The translations under genes and the position numbers were made by a program. Below, in pieces: positions 20,328 through 31,790 of a DNA stretch of 64,000 nucleotides (the stretch's first letter is position 1; each line of letters opens with the position of its first letter). The notes below the pieces were generated by a model. It did not search any database. It was not told where the DNA came from and saw nothing but the letters and a program-made list of their open reading frames with translations. Origin of the DNA: Castor canadensis (lineage: Eukaryota; Chordata; Mammalia; Rodentia; Castoridae); assembly GCF_047511655.1 (NCBI RefSeq), contig NC_133401.1, positions 16,924,501 to 16,988,500 of the forward strand. Reading direction: 5' to 3'.

Positions 20328-21959
20328 CCAACAGACACAAAGTTGAGTCAAGGAAAAATAACTGCAAGGGAAAATCTGCTGCAGTCCATAAGAGTAGCTT
20401 GTGTGGGTTGGGATTGCAGAAGAATTGTGTCAGTGGTTCCATGACTCTGCTATCACTGATAAACCATGCTACCAAGTCTGAGCTATCCGCATGAGGAAAA
20501 TTGCTTGCTCAAAGAAGGAACTCCATTTACAGAAGGATCTGAGAATAGTGTCCTCTGCTTGAGCCTATAATCAGGTAAGTTCTTCAAAAGAGAGCTCTGT
20601 GGTGAAGACAAGTGCTCTCACTCCAGCTTGCCTCCACTGGCCAGTGGACCCGGTGGTGAGTTTCCTGTCCAGCTCACACCACTGGATTCTCTATCTCCCC
20701 TTGTCCTCCAGGGAAAAGGAGTTATTGGTTATCTCCCCCACTTCTTCAGCAGACAGATGCATCCTAAACTGCAATTATAGTGTAAACCTATAAAGATTTT
20801 TGGCTCTTAGTATGTTCTGTGTCCCGTTTCCCTGTTTTTCTTGCTTGTTCTAAGATAGCCTTGCTGTCCGAGGTCATTTGGAAGTTTTGCTATCTTAGCT
20901 AGCCTCAGCTGGAATGTAACATTCTGTGGCTCTTAGACTTAATGCAAGACGAAGGAGGGAAATTCAAGCATCGGTAAAGTCTGCGTAAGACCTGAAGCAA
21001 AATAAGAGCCTTATAGTTTAGCTATATAGAGACGGGTGATCTTATATTATTTTATTCTGTCATGAAGGTAGTTTGCATTCAGCTCTCTTTTGATAATTTG
21101 ATGAATTTGTTATGTTGTTCTGTCTCATGACTAGGTATTTAGTACAGAATATTTTTTTATATTAAGGAAGGAAACAAGGTAGAAAGGAAACAGTAATTAG
21201 GGTATAGAAAAATGTCAAAGAAGTTGTAAGTAAAAGAGGAGTTTTTGGACAAAATTGGATTTTGTATGTTAAAATAAGGATTTGTCTTAAAGTAAAGGAT
21301 CATTCCAAAGTGGAAACAGATAGACAAGGGGAAAGCGAAAAGGTTACACAGGACCATGGCAGGATTTGTGCCATGCTGGCATGCTATGAAAGCAATGGAT
21401 AGGAAACCCAGTGCTGTCTTAGTGAGTTCATGGAAGGCTCTGAAACCAGAAAAGCAGGAGAAGATACCTGGAAGGCCAGGTACATGGCACATATATAGTG
21501 CCCCCCCCCAGTTTTTTTTCCAGAAGCAGAGGATGCTATGGGTAGCTCTTCTGGCAGAGTGGCTAAGACTGCCTGCAAGCGAGGGCTTTGCAGGGCAACT
21601 GGAGTCCCCATGTTGAAATGCGGATACATTGAAGAATGCACCATATGTCACGACAATCTCCCCAAACATAAAGGGTAATAAAAAGCTGTAGATGATATGC
21701 AAACAGGACAGTGCAAGTGAAGAAGACCAGGCTTATCCCAGGGAGCAACTATCCCCACCCCATGAGTACTCTGCTTGTATCTCTCCTTTGGAAGAAACAC
21801 AGTAGGGGCGCATGTGCTTCTGGGGCACACCCTGCACATCGTCGTTACAGAATTCACTTGAGGGTGCCAATGGGGAAGGCAGTGACTCGGCTGGGTGAAA
21901 CAGGAGCTGGTGAGACTGCCTGCTTCATGCAGGGTAGTAATGTCAAGCAGTATAGAGTT
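20328..21959 (+). mobile_element. ERV remnant 1, leader and undefined gag-side region
   Basis: No gag motif is recognisable. From about 21700 short open stretches lead into the RT-like segment. A 39-base block at 21341-21379 recurs inside the RT region (22409-22447), 37 of 39 identical, so this part has been rearranged. Assignment to the ERV rests on position between the primer-site-like motif and the RT segment. Confidence 0.35.
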
Positions 21960-22664
21960 CCGGGGCGGGGGTGGTGTCAAGAAGTCATGGCCATCATGGA
22001 GGAACTGGAAAAGGTAGGAATCATTTGCTTAGCCCAAAGACCCTTTAACAGTCTGTGTAAAGAAGCTAGATGGTTCATGGAGAAAGACTGTGGAATATAG
22101 AGAGCTGAAGTCGTGCCCCCTACCCATGCGTGTCTACCCGCCAATGCTCTCCTGACTGAACAACTGATCCAGGATCTTATCCTGCTGCTTGAATCTTGCG
22201 AACACTCTCTTTAGCCTTTAGTCTCTGAGACCCAGGATCGGTTTGCATTCATCTGGAATGGACAGGAATAGATCTTCAGAGAACTCTCCCAAGGTTTCCT
22301 GCACAGTTGTACCACTTGCAATGTGATGGTGGCTGGGGACCTCGCTTTGCTATCCTGCCAATATGTATTTCATTATATAGATAATGTCATTCTAACCTCT
22401 CATCACAGAGGTTATACAGGACCATGGCAGGACTTGTGCCATGCTGGATTCACGGATTCAGGAAAATATCTAGTACACCTGAAGGAATGGGGATGGGAGA
22501 TCAAATCCCACAAGGTGCAAGGTTCCTGGCACAGCTGTCAGGTTCTTGAGAACTTAATGGTTGGGTGATACACACATGATAACTAACAAGGCCATCGAGG
22601 AAATTTGGCAGCAGTCTGAACTAGAGAATGTAAGGCACTATGAGTGATTCTGGGAATCCTGGGA
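21960..22664 (+). pseudogene. ERV remnant 1, decayed reverse transcriptase
   Basis: Broken frames with RT landmarks in order: MEELEKVGII near 21995, FAFIWNGQE (22235), QGFLHS (about 22292), then HYIDNVILTS (about 22372-22400). The catalytic Y-x-D-D box reads Y-I-D-N, so the second Asp is lost. Stops interrupt it near 22100 and 22270. The HYIDD-ILTS style is that of class III (ERVL-like) or related pol, but the lysine-type primer site does not fit ERVL well, so class is left open. An L1 tail interrupts it at 22678. Confidence 0.65.
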
Positions 22665-22677
22665 TATTGGAGCATTT

Positions 22678-22947
22678 AAATTTTATTAGGATATTTTATT
22701 GTACAGGGGGATTCACTGTGACAAATTTGAACAGCCTTACATTGTACATTGGTTACATTGCACCCACCATCTCCCCTCTACCCCTTCCCTGCCCCACTTA
22801 GAACAAATGCAAGATTCATTGTTCTACTTCATATATGTATATAAAGTCAACCATATTCCCTCACCTTTATCTCCTCCATTCACCTCCCCTGTTACCTAAG
22901 TACCCCCTGACTGTACCTATTTTACAGCCTTGTCTTTTGTTATTAAT
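22678..22947 (-). mobile_element. short L1 3' UTR insertion in ERV remnant 1
   Basis: 270 bp, complement of an L1 3' UTR, closely like 1950-2190 (GGGGATTCATTGTGACAA block). Flanked by TATTGGAGCATTT (22665-22677) and TATTGGAACATTT (22948-22960), a 13-bp target duplication with one mismatch. Confidence 0.85.
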
Positions 22948-22960
22948 TATTGGAACATTT

Positions 22961-23837
22961 TATCACTTGCCTTAAAATCCTACAGAGGCCGATTTGATTA
23001 AGAGAAAAACCAGATTGTTAAAACAGCAGCTAAGAAACTTAAATAAAGGCACCTTGCATGGGTGATAAAAGGCGCTTTCTGAAGCAGTAAGGTTATTGAG
23101 TGAAACTCCAGTACCAGGGATGACCTATGAGTAGTTGGCCAGGCTCCCCAAGGCCCCACACATATAGACTTCTGCTACCACAGCCAGTTACATCCCAGAA
23201 ATGGGCAGCAAGTCTCTATTGCTGAAGATACTGAACTCTGTGAATGCGGGAAGTGGAGAACACAGCTGGGATTGACTTGGAAGCCTCTTCTTTACTGGCT
23301 AGCATGTATAACACTGGAGGACTCTCATAGCTCCAGGCTGCCAGAGGAGAGTTGTTGCAAATTGTCCTACTCAGCTAGGAGGTGCCTGCTGTGCAGTGGC
23401 TGCACGACTGCTATGTGTGCAACCAACTACTTTCCGATTGGATCTTGGGCCCACTGCATGGGAAGGAACCCGTGTTTGGAACCGAAAGCCACACAGGAGG
23501 AGTTACAGTAAATAAAATTTGCACTGGATTCGAGGAATGTGATAACTATAGGTCTCTCCTACAGCTGGGGCCGCCATTCTGTTGTGGGCCTGTCTTCCTT
23601 GTGGTTGTGGTTTGGGCTCCCTCCTTCCCCAAGCTGGGATTAGAGCTGCACTACACAGTCTTTCTCTTTCCCCATGCTTCTTAGAACTTTGTCACATCTT
23701 CCTGATTCCCAATGCTCCTCCTCGTGTTGGAGTGTAGTTATCCTTGGTTTTTCCTCATTCATGATATCACATGGAGGAAGTTTCTGATCTGCCATCTTAC
23801 GCTGGAATCCAAGGAGTCTACTTTCTTTCTTCCGTTT
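22961..23837. other. possible 3' part of ERV remnant 1, unassigned
   Basis: Follows the L1 tail directly, so its first part must belong to the interrupted ERV. I recognise no RNase H, integrase or env motif and no LTR copy. ATAAAATTTG near 23513 could be a chance A-rich signal. Confidence 0.3.
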
Positions 23838-24150
23838 TCTTTGGTGGTGGTGCTGGGGTTTGAACTCAGGGCCTTGCACTTGCTAGGAAGGCACTCTACC
23901 ACTTGAGCCACACTTCAGCCCTTTTTGCTTTGGTTATTTTGGGATAGAGTTTCACGCATTTATGGCTGGGCTGGCTTGGACTACAGACCTCTTATTATGC
24001 TTCCTGCACAGCTGGGATGACAGGCATGTGCCACCACAACCAACTTTTCTTGATTGAGATGGGCTCTCACAAACTTTTTGCCCAGGCTGGCCTTGAACTG
24101 TGATCCTCTGAATTAGCTAGGATTACAGTTGTAAGCCACTGATCCTGGCA
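23838..24150 (-). mobile_element. trimeric SINE (B1-like, B1-like, tRNA-like)
   Basis: Minus strand gives two B1-like units and then AAGTGTGGCTCAAGTGGTAG and GCAAGTGCAAGGCCC. Same architecture as 4558-4870. Confidence 0.8.
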
Positions 24151-24710
24151 AGGGGCCTATTTTTAAAAATGCAAATAATCAACCCAAAATGCAGCTTCCT
24201 GTTATGGGACAAACATAAAAAACTAAAAAGCTCAGGGAAATCGTACTTATGAATCAGAAGGACAAGTTAGGGTGACAGTAAGAACATTTCTCTCAACATC
24301 AACACCATCATTTAAAGACTATTTTTAGAGCAATTTTAGACTCACAGAAAAATTAAGAGGAAGATGCAGAGATTTCCATGTCTTCCCTATGACATCAGCA
24401 TCTCCCACCAGAATGTTATTTATTATAACTGATGAATGTTAACATAACCTAATCGTCCAAACCTATGGTTATATTAGGGCTTGCTATTGGCATTGCACAT
24501 TTTATGGGTTTGAAGAACTGCACAAAGACATATGTCCATCACTATAGTATCATACAGTATTTTCACTGCCCTAAAAATACTCTCAGCTCTGCCTGCTCAT
24601 CTTTCCCATTCATTGGTTTTAACTTAATTACAGTTGGGTCTATAACTACAGTTTTTTTTTTAAACTTTGCCCTCCAGCTTATGTTTCTCTTTCTTTCTAT
24701 TGTTGCCTTT
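24151..24710. mobile_element. ancient L1 3' UTR-like sequence
   Basis: The block from 24320 (AGAGCAATTTTAGACTCACA) to about 24620, with ACCAGAATGTTATTTATTAT and AGTATTTTCACTGCCCTAAA, matches an old dispersed mammalian sequence that I associate with L1M-type 3' ends. Family and strand are from memory of pattern only. Confidence 0.4.
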
Positions 24711-24918
24711 TGGGTTTTTTGGTGGCACTGGGGTTTGAACTCAGGGCCTCACACTTGCAAGGCAGGCACACCACCACTTGGGTCACTCCACCAGCCTTTT
24801 TTCATGATGGGTTTTTCTGAGATAGGATGTGGTGAGCTATTTGCCTGGGGCTGGCTTTGAACCTGATTTCTGTCTCTTGAAGAGCTAGGATTACAGGCAG
24901 AAGCCATAGGCACTGGGC
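24711..24918 (-). mobile_element. dimeric SINE (B1-like + tRNA-like)
   Basis: Complement of a B1-like unit plus GGCTGGTGGAGTGACCCAAG and GCAAGTGTGAGGCCCTGAG. Confidence 0.8.
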
Positions 24919-25083
24919 TCTTTATAAAAATTTAAAACCTTAAATTTATTTTGGAAAGTAATGGTGCAATTGAATAATACAACTAATTAAATTATTTAAT
25001 ACATATCAAAGATTGTACTTATATGTTGACATGCATGAAAGCATTTGGAAAATACATTTAAATATCACTAATCAGGCAGTACA

Positions 25084-25590
25084 TGGGAGAGTCAATTTAG
25101 GCTGGATCTTTTCTGTCAAAGGATTTAATCAATAATCACTGCTGTTACAAATGTTAGTCTCACTCACTCCCTTCCCACACGCTCACTTCATGGTCTCTGT
25201 TTAACTCAGTAAAAGTTTCTATTGAGACAAACGTTGATCCTCAGCTGGGCTGGGGCAAGAATTCCACTAGATGCTCTGCTTCCAGAGCTGATAACCCAAA
25301 ACAGTTATTGCCTCTCTGAAACTTCTTTGTTCCCAAAGCCCCTGCTAATCTGGCCCCTTTCTAATTAGCCAACCACGTAGACTGTGACCCCAAAACTTGC
25401 CCAATCCAGGGGCAGGAGAGGGACAGCATGGTGTCAGATAAAACCCCTGCCGACCTCCCGCCCATTGTGCACACCTGCCAGACCTCCTGGGGTGCACCCT
25501 TCTGCAGAAGTAAATTTTGCCTTGCCTGTTGACTTCTGAGTATTGTTGATTCTCTCATGACACCCCAAAATCTTAAAAATCTTTCTGACA
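25084..25590 (+). repeat. 5' LTR of class I ERV
   Basis: Begins TGGGAGAGTCAA and ends TTTCTGACA. CAGATAAAACCCC near 25436 is TATA-like and AGTAAA near 25508 may be the polyadenylation signal. About 39 bp longer than the 3' LTR because of an extra stretch near 25150-25230. Confidence 0.85.
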
Positions 25591-25593
25591 GTG

Positions 25594-25611
25594 TGAGGGC
25601 TTGCCCAGGAT
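25594..25611 (+). promoter_or_regulatory. primer binding site, tRNA-Pro-like
   Basis: TGAGGGCTTGCCCAGGAT matches 14 of 18 bases of the proline-tRNA primer site TGGGGGCTCGTCCGGGAT used by gammaretroviruses, 3 bp after the LTR end. Confidence 0.7.
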
Positions 25612-25714
25612 TTTTCCAGGGGGATGAGGACACCCCCTCCTCATAAAGACAAAAGTAGTCTTTCTCTTTGTCCCTGAAGCAGAAACCAATCTCTTGGGCT
25701 GAGACTTAACGTCA

Positions 25715-27100
25715 GAATTGGGGATAGGATTAAACATACAACAAAAACAGATTCAGATATCTCTCAACCTGTTGTCTCTAGAGGAAGAACAACAAATTCG
25801 TCCAGAAGTCTGGACTAGGGATGGAAACCAAGGAGTACTAAAAGTCCCTCAAATTCACATTGAACTGAAAAGGAAGAAACACTGTTCAGTTCCCCTCGAG
25901 GGAAGGCTGGGATTGCAGCCTTCTTGAAACCTTCATGTCGCCTTATAACACCCTAATTCTCCAGTTAAGAAGCCTGACGGCTCTTATAGATTAGTCCAGG
26001 GTCTAAGAGCCATCAACCAAATCGTGTAAAGCGACACCCAGTGGCCCCAAATCCTCATATCTTCCTCAGCAAGACACCACATGATCGTAAATGGCTTAGT
26101 GTAGTAGACTTACAGGATGCCTTTCGGGTCTGTCCCTTACCTGAGGAGAGTAGAGATTTCTTTGCCTTTGAATGGGAAGAAACCCAAGCAAGAAGAAAAC
26201 AACAATACCTATGGACAGTTCTGCCTCAGGGATTCACAGAATCCCCTAATCTGTTTGGGAAAATCCTTGAACAAGTATTAGAGACTTTTAAACCCCTCCC
26301 ACAGGTTGAGTTACTCCAATATGAAGATAATTTGTTCATCTCAAGGGGATAAAAAGAAAGAGGTAACAGAGGCAACTGTTGCCTTGCTTAATTTTCTGGT
26401 CAACAGGGACTTAGAGCATCAAAGTCCAAACTACAGTTAGGACATCTTACCAGTGAAGGAAAATGGAGACTAAGGCTGGAGCGGAGTTCTGGAATAACTA
26501 CTAATGGCTCTACCAACTACCAAAACGGAGCTAAGGAAATTCTTGGATACTGTAGGTTATGGATGGACTCACATGCCCTTAAGACAAAGGGGATTTATCT
26601 TAAACTTTTAGATGAAAAACCTGACCCTCTTCTTCGGAAATCAGAGGAATTACAGTCCCTAGACAACCTAAAGCAGGCCCTTGTCACTGTTCCAGTGCTA
26701 ACCCTGCCCTCTGTAGAAAAGCCATCTCACCTACTTGTAACTGTTGATAAGGGAACAGCCTTAGGGGTTCTAACTCAGGACCATGGAGGACAAAGACAGC
26801 CAGTTGCTCACCTCCCAAAATCTTACATCCAGCCTCATGGGGTTGACCACAATGTATTCAGTCAGTTGCAGCCACTGCTCTTCTAACAGAAACAAACAGA
26901 AAATCGACCTTTGGGGGAGCCCTGACTGTAAGCACGCCTCACCAAGTGAGAACAATTCTTAACCAGAAGGTAGGGAGATGGTTAACTGACTCAAAGATTT
27001 TAAAATATGAGGCCATTCTGTTAGAGAGGGATGATCTGATACCTCAATGACTGCCTAAACCCAGCTGAATTCCTAGTGCAAGGACAATCCTCAAGTCCTA
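25715..27100 (+). pseudogene. ERV pol, reverse transcriptase and connection remnant
   Basis: Gammaretrovirus-type RT in several broken frames. The segment 26041-26352 has LQDAFRVCPLPEESRDFFAF, LPQGFTESPNLF and, at 26320-26331, Y-E-D-N in place of the catalytic Y-V-D-D. A stop follows at 26350. 26563-26886 resembles the connection domain. Stops at 25925 and around 26020 separate the finger region. No active enzyme is possible. Confidence 0.85.
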
Positions 27101-27765
27101 TTGAACACTGCTGTCTAGACCTGATAGAATACCAGAACAAGGTGACACCAGACCTACAAGAGAGTCCCTTTGAGACTGTTTATAAGTTCTTTGTAGATGG
27201 TTCTTTCTAGGTAATTGAAAGAGACATAATGGATCTCAGTGATAGGTGGAACTCATTAACTGTAATTGAATCAGGCGACTACCTAATAATTGACAAGCTC
27301 AAATTTGTGAATTACTTGCACTAATCAGGCCCGAAAACTTTTAGAGAAAAGACAAGGAAAAATCTATACAGTCTCCAAATATGCATTTGGAGTAGCACAC
27401 ACATTCATAGAAATTTGGAACACACGAGATTTGATTAACAGTAAAGGAAAAGATGTTGCTCACAAGGAACTTATCACTAAAGTCCTAGAAAACTTAATGA
27501 AACCTGCAGAAATAGCAGTAGTTCATACAGCAGGGCATCAAAAAGGGTATAAGAGGGAGGCCCAAGGAAATAGCATGGAAGATGAGGTTGCTAAAGAGGC
27601 TGCCTTACAATCCAAGGCACCCATTTTCCATCTTGCCCCAGTCACATTACCCCAATGTTTTGTCTTCAAGAGGGGAAATGATTATCAGAACTGGGGGATT
27701 ACAAAACTCCTGAAGGAAACTGGATCTTACCTGATGGTAGAGAAATGTTCACCAAACCAATAATG
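27101..27765 (+). pseudogene. ERV pol, RNase H remnant
   Basis: FFVDGSF at about 27187-27207, with the first catalytic Asp, is followed by a TAG. The C-terminal part, 27431-27763, is open and has HTAGHQKG and the GNSMEDEVAKEAA motif, matching the end of gammaretroviral RNase H. Confidence 0.8.
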
Positions 27766-28690
27766 AGAGAAATAATGTCTCATCTCCATAAAGGAAGTAA
27801 GTGGGGACCTCACGCTATGTGGGATGTAATCTTAAGAAAATATGACTGTAATCTTAGGAATGTATAAACCATAGATAAACAAATAACTGAGAGTTGCCTC
27901 ACCTGTAGAAAGGTCAATAAGCAAGCTTCAAGAGGAGAAGCTTCCTCTTCCTAGGAAGAAGGACCCCAGGATTAAGACCATTTCAAAGCGTTCAGATCAA
28001 TTATACCAAAATCCCAAGTTAGGGCAACTGAGATAGCTCCTGCCTATAGTATATAATTTCACTAATTGGGTGAAAGCAATTCCATTGCCCAGTGCCACTA
28101 CCCATAATGTGAAGAAGGTATTATTGGAATCTATAATTCTAAGATTTGGATTAATAGAAAATATAAACTCAGACAATGTGAGCCATTTCCCGTCACCATC
28201 ATCAAAGATCTTACTCAAGCCCTAGATATGTTTTGGGAGTATTACACTCCCTGTCCCTGGCACCCTCCATCCTCTGGAAGGGTAGAAAGAATGAACCAAA
28301 CCCTAAAGAGACAAATAACAAACTAATTCCAGAGACCAAACTTCCATGGACGGAATGTTTTCCTATAGCACTCCTCTGAATCAGAACAGACTCCAGGAGA
28401 GTCATTGACCTGTCTCCATATGAGATGTTATATGGGTTACCCTATTTAGGAAGGTCCTCAGATCTCTCCACTATGGAGGCAAATGACCACTTTCTTAAAA
28501 ATTACATACTGGGTCACTCCTCAACTTTACTTTTTATTAGGCTGCAAGGCCTTTTGATCCAGACTCCTCCCCTTGAATTCCCAGCTCCACTCTTACAGAC
28601 CTGGAGACTATGTCCGATAAAAACGTGGATGGAAGAAAACTTGAGCCCACCTGGGAAGGGCCCTATCAGGTCTTGTGACTGAGACAGCTC
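27766..28690 (+). pseudogene. ERV pol, integrase remnant
   Basis: Zinc-binding region near 27778-27915 with a His pair and C-L-T-C. In the catalytic core, NWVKAIPLPSAT (about 28058) and a segment with SDNVSHF near 28172 precede WHPPSSGRVERMNQTLK at 28259-28309, the conserved end of the core in class I integrases. Stops interrupt it repeatedly. Confidence 0.8.
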
Positions 28691-28759
28691 TCCAAACGGC
28701 AGAACAGGGTTGGACCCACTATACCAGAGCCAAGAATTTTCCTGATCCTTGCCAAGGAG

Positions 28760-30815
28760 GATGATGGATGAACACTCCACACGTGGACCCTATGAAACTG
28801 ACTATAAAGAGGCTATGAGAGCCTTCCTGGTAATCTTAGGTGCTATCTCCTGTGCTCAGGCTGCACTACCTACGCCCTATTAAGATTATAAATGGCTTCT
28901 TGCTATCCAAGATAGGATGTACCCTATAAATTTGGTTATAAATATTGCTAAAGTTCCTAACCCTCAGGTTATCCCTTTTGATGCCTGTCTAGCTGTACCT
29001 TGTGGGGATTTAAGTTATCAAAGGCAATTATCCCAAAAGGATAAATATTTATGTGCAGAAGAGGAAATCTCTGCTAATGGGTGAGGCTCTTGTCTGGACT
29101 AGGATGATGTTTGGTGGACCACCCAACCTCAGGGATGGACTACTGACCCCAGTGCACCTAGCCCTTTGTGGGGCTTAGCCCCTCTAAAACCAAAAATAAG
29201 TCTAACTAAAGGTATCCCACCCCAAAATTGCCCACATCTCCAATGTAATTCTCTCCTACTGACCATCCTTAACCCAAAGGCTTCTTGGGAGAACCCATAG
29301 GTTGCACCCCACACTTATGGAATAGTAGTCTCAGTCTCAGGTTTGACCTCATAGGCAGGCTCAAAATCCAAACTGGACAGCCTTCCCAATCCTCTTTTGT
29401 ATCCTCATCTACTTTACCACCCCTAGTCTAGAGGAGGATAACAGGGAAAAGCCACTGAACAATCCTGAAAAGGTTCATGTAACAGTAGTAACTGAGTTTA
29501 GAAAACCCTAGAGATAGAGACTGGATATGGAGACACAAATGGCTGGTTGGAATGGATAAAGCACTCTGTAAGTGCCTTAAATAAGAACAATTGTTGTGCT
29601 TGCACTGCAGGCAAACTGGAGACTCGGGTGATCTCCTTCCCGCTAGGATGGACCTCAGAACCTAATGGTATGGTATTCATGATATCTCTATATCAGATGG
29701 ATTTGGCCTGGGGAGATGAGTCTTGCAAGACCTTGTCATTACTGTTTCCAGCAATAAAAGGTCCAAGACAGAAGCTCCCTCGAACAATCAGACTTCCATC
29801 CCCTAACACCAACTACACCTCATGCCTCTCTAGGTATGGGGAGTCACTGACGTTCATGGGTATCCTGACTGGTTGTGATGGAGGTTGATCCTTTGATGAG
29901 ATAAGCAACCAAAAATGCATTGGCCAAAGGCCAAGCAGATGTCTGTCTGGTGGTACTGCAGAGGGCCTTTGCTTCAGATTCACCCAGAGGATTGGAGTGG
30001 AACCTGTGTTTTGGATAAATTGGCTGTACTTTCACACTGATATTTCAACAACCCAGCCAGTCAAAAAGAGGACTAAAGTACTGAAATAAAAGGAGAATGA
30101 AAGGAATGACTCCAAGTGGGTCACCTGACACACATGTTTATATAAATGCCATTGGGGTCTCCTAAGAGATCCCCGATTAATTCAAAGCTAGAAATCAAAT
30201 AGCAGTGGACTCTGAGTCAGTACTATGCTCGTGGTCCACAGTCAATAAAAATGTAGATTGGATCAATTATATCTATTATAATCAGCAGAGATTTGTTCAC
30301 TACACTAGAGATGCCATCAAGGGAATAGCAGAGCAAGTAGATGCCACAAGCTGAATGGCATGGGAGAACAGATAAGCCCTAGACATGATGTTAGCAGAAA
30401 AGGAAGGAGTTTGCGTAAGGATAGGAGGTCAGCATTGCACTTTCATCCCCAATAATACCTGATGGCACTAATGGTATTAGTATTAATCCAGGCTTTACCT
30501 GGATTAACTACCTTTCCCAAGGAACTTGCAGAAAATGCTGGAGTAGATGATCCATTTATCAGCTTGATGAAACAATGGTTTGGAAAATGGGAAGGCATGA
30601 GGGTATCCATTTTCACTCCCCTAATAATTGTGTTAGAATAATGACCACAGCAGGGTGGTGCATCATTCCATGTATGAGAGGTCTTATCCAAAGATTAATT
30701 GAGATCACACTCATGAAACAGACTCCCGCCTCTGACCCAGACAATTGCCTCTCATTAGACAAAGTTGAACAAGAAAGCCAATTAATGCTAGCTAAATTTA
30801 AAGAAAAGAACTGTA
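28760..30815 (+). pseudogene. ERV env remnant (SU and TM)
   Basis: An ATG at 28815 opens a short hydrophobic, signal-peptide-like stretch, stopped after about 22 codons. The SU part (to about 30200) is in broken frames. In TM, the region 30370-30450 resembles the conserved ectodomain segment before the Cys motif of gammaretroviral TM, and 30570-30720 encodes a membrane-anchor-like run. Many stops; no functional glycoprotein can be made. Confidence 0.75.
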
Positions 30816-30817
30816 AC

Positions 30818-30836
30818 TAAAAAAGAAGGGGGCAAT
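30818..30836 (+). promoter_or_regulatory. polypurine tract of class I ERV
   Basis: AAAAAAGAAGGGGGCAAT directly before the 3' LTR start TGTGAGAATC. It served as the plus-strand primer in reverse transcription. Confidence 0.85.
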
Positions 30837-31304
30837 TGTGAGAATCAACTTAGGCTGGGTCTTTTCTTTCAAAGGATTTAATCAGTAACCACCATGACTC
30901 TGCTCAATGTGATAAAACTTTCTGTTAAGAACAAAGGGTTGTTATCCTCAGCTGGGCCAGGGCAAGAATTCAGCTAGATGCCCTAGTTCCAGAGCTGATA
31001 ACCAAAAACAGTTATTGCTTCTCTGAACTTTTAAACTTCTTTGTTCCCAAAGCCCCTGCTAATCTGGCCCCTTTCTAATTAGCCAACCGTGTAAACTGTA
31101 AGCCCCAAACCTGCCCAGTCCAGGAGCGGGGGAGGGACAGCATGGTGTCAAATAAAACCCCTGCAGACCTCCTGCCCATTGTGCACACCTGCCAGACCTC
31201 CTGGTGTGCACCCTTCTGCAGAAGTAAATTTTGCCTTGCCTGTTGACTTCTGAGTATTGTTGCTTCTCTCGCAACACCCCAATATCCTTAAGATATTTCT
31301 AACA
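30837..31304 (+). repeat. 3' LTR of class I ERV
   Basis: Starts TGTGAGAATCAA and ends TTTCTAACA, matching the 5' LTR. CAAATAAAACCCC at 31150 is AATAAA-containing here. Confidence 0.88.
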
Positions 31305-31790
31305 GCATAAATTTCAAAATATTATAAAGATTGCAGATAATAAGTCCTTAAAACATTTAACATCACCAATCATGATGGAAATGCTAATTACACTACAGTG
31401 ACATGCCAGTATACATTGAAAAAAATGGAAAAAAGCAGGTTGGAGGAGTGGCTCAGGTGGGAGAGCCTAGCACTGCTTAGCAAGTGTGAGGTCCTGAGTT
31501 CAAACCCCAGTACTGCCAAGAAAATGGAAAAAGAAAAAAAAAAACAAAACCCAGAACACTAACTGTGGCAAAGATGGAGAACAACTGGAAGTCACATAAA
31601 TTGCTAGCAGAAATGCAGTGATATAGTCACTTGCAAAAAAATTTTCTTATGAAAACTTATGCTGCACATTGTGATCCAGAAATCTCACTTCTAGATATTT
31701 AGATATTTGTTTCTAGATAGAGAAATGAAATCTTAGGTTCTTACCAGAAACCATACATGAATGGCTATAGCGGCTATACTACCCTAACTT
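31305..31790 (+). mobile_element. old L1 3' fragment with a SINE
   Basis: AACATCACCAATCATGATGG, GGAGAACAACTGGAAG and TCCAGAAATCTCACTTCTAG are decayed L1 ORF2-end sequence. The tRNA-like SINE at 31437-31545 is inserted in it. Confidence 0.5.
31437..31545 (+). mobile_element. tRNA-like SINE monomer
   Basis: GGTTGGAGGAGTGGCTCAGG, GCAAGTGTGAGGTCCTGAG, CAAACCCCAGTACTGCC and an A-rich tail. Confidence 0.85.

Larger units (their letters stand above)
25084..31304 (+). mobile_element. class I ERV with both LTRs, gag-less provirus
   Basis: A 6.2-kb element: 5' LTR, tRNA-Pro-like primer site, pol remnants (RT, RNase H, integrase), env remnant, polypurine tract, 3' LTR. Pol and env carry many stops and shifts, so it is dead. 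The RT begins about 100 bp after the primer site; no gag or protease is recognisable, compared with the usual 8-9 kb. LTR arms agree at roughly 90% over their last 330 bp by eye, so it is not recent. Flanks GTACA (25079-25083) and GCATA (31305-31309) agree in 3 of 5 bases, a weak trace of a target duplication. Confidence 0.88.

Noticed and set aside
23500..23720. Possible 3' LTR of ERV remnant 1
   Set aside because: I found no match to 19916-20307; a weak similarity of GGAGTTA blocks is not enough.
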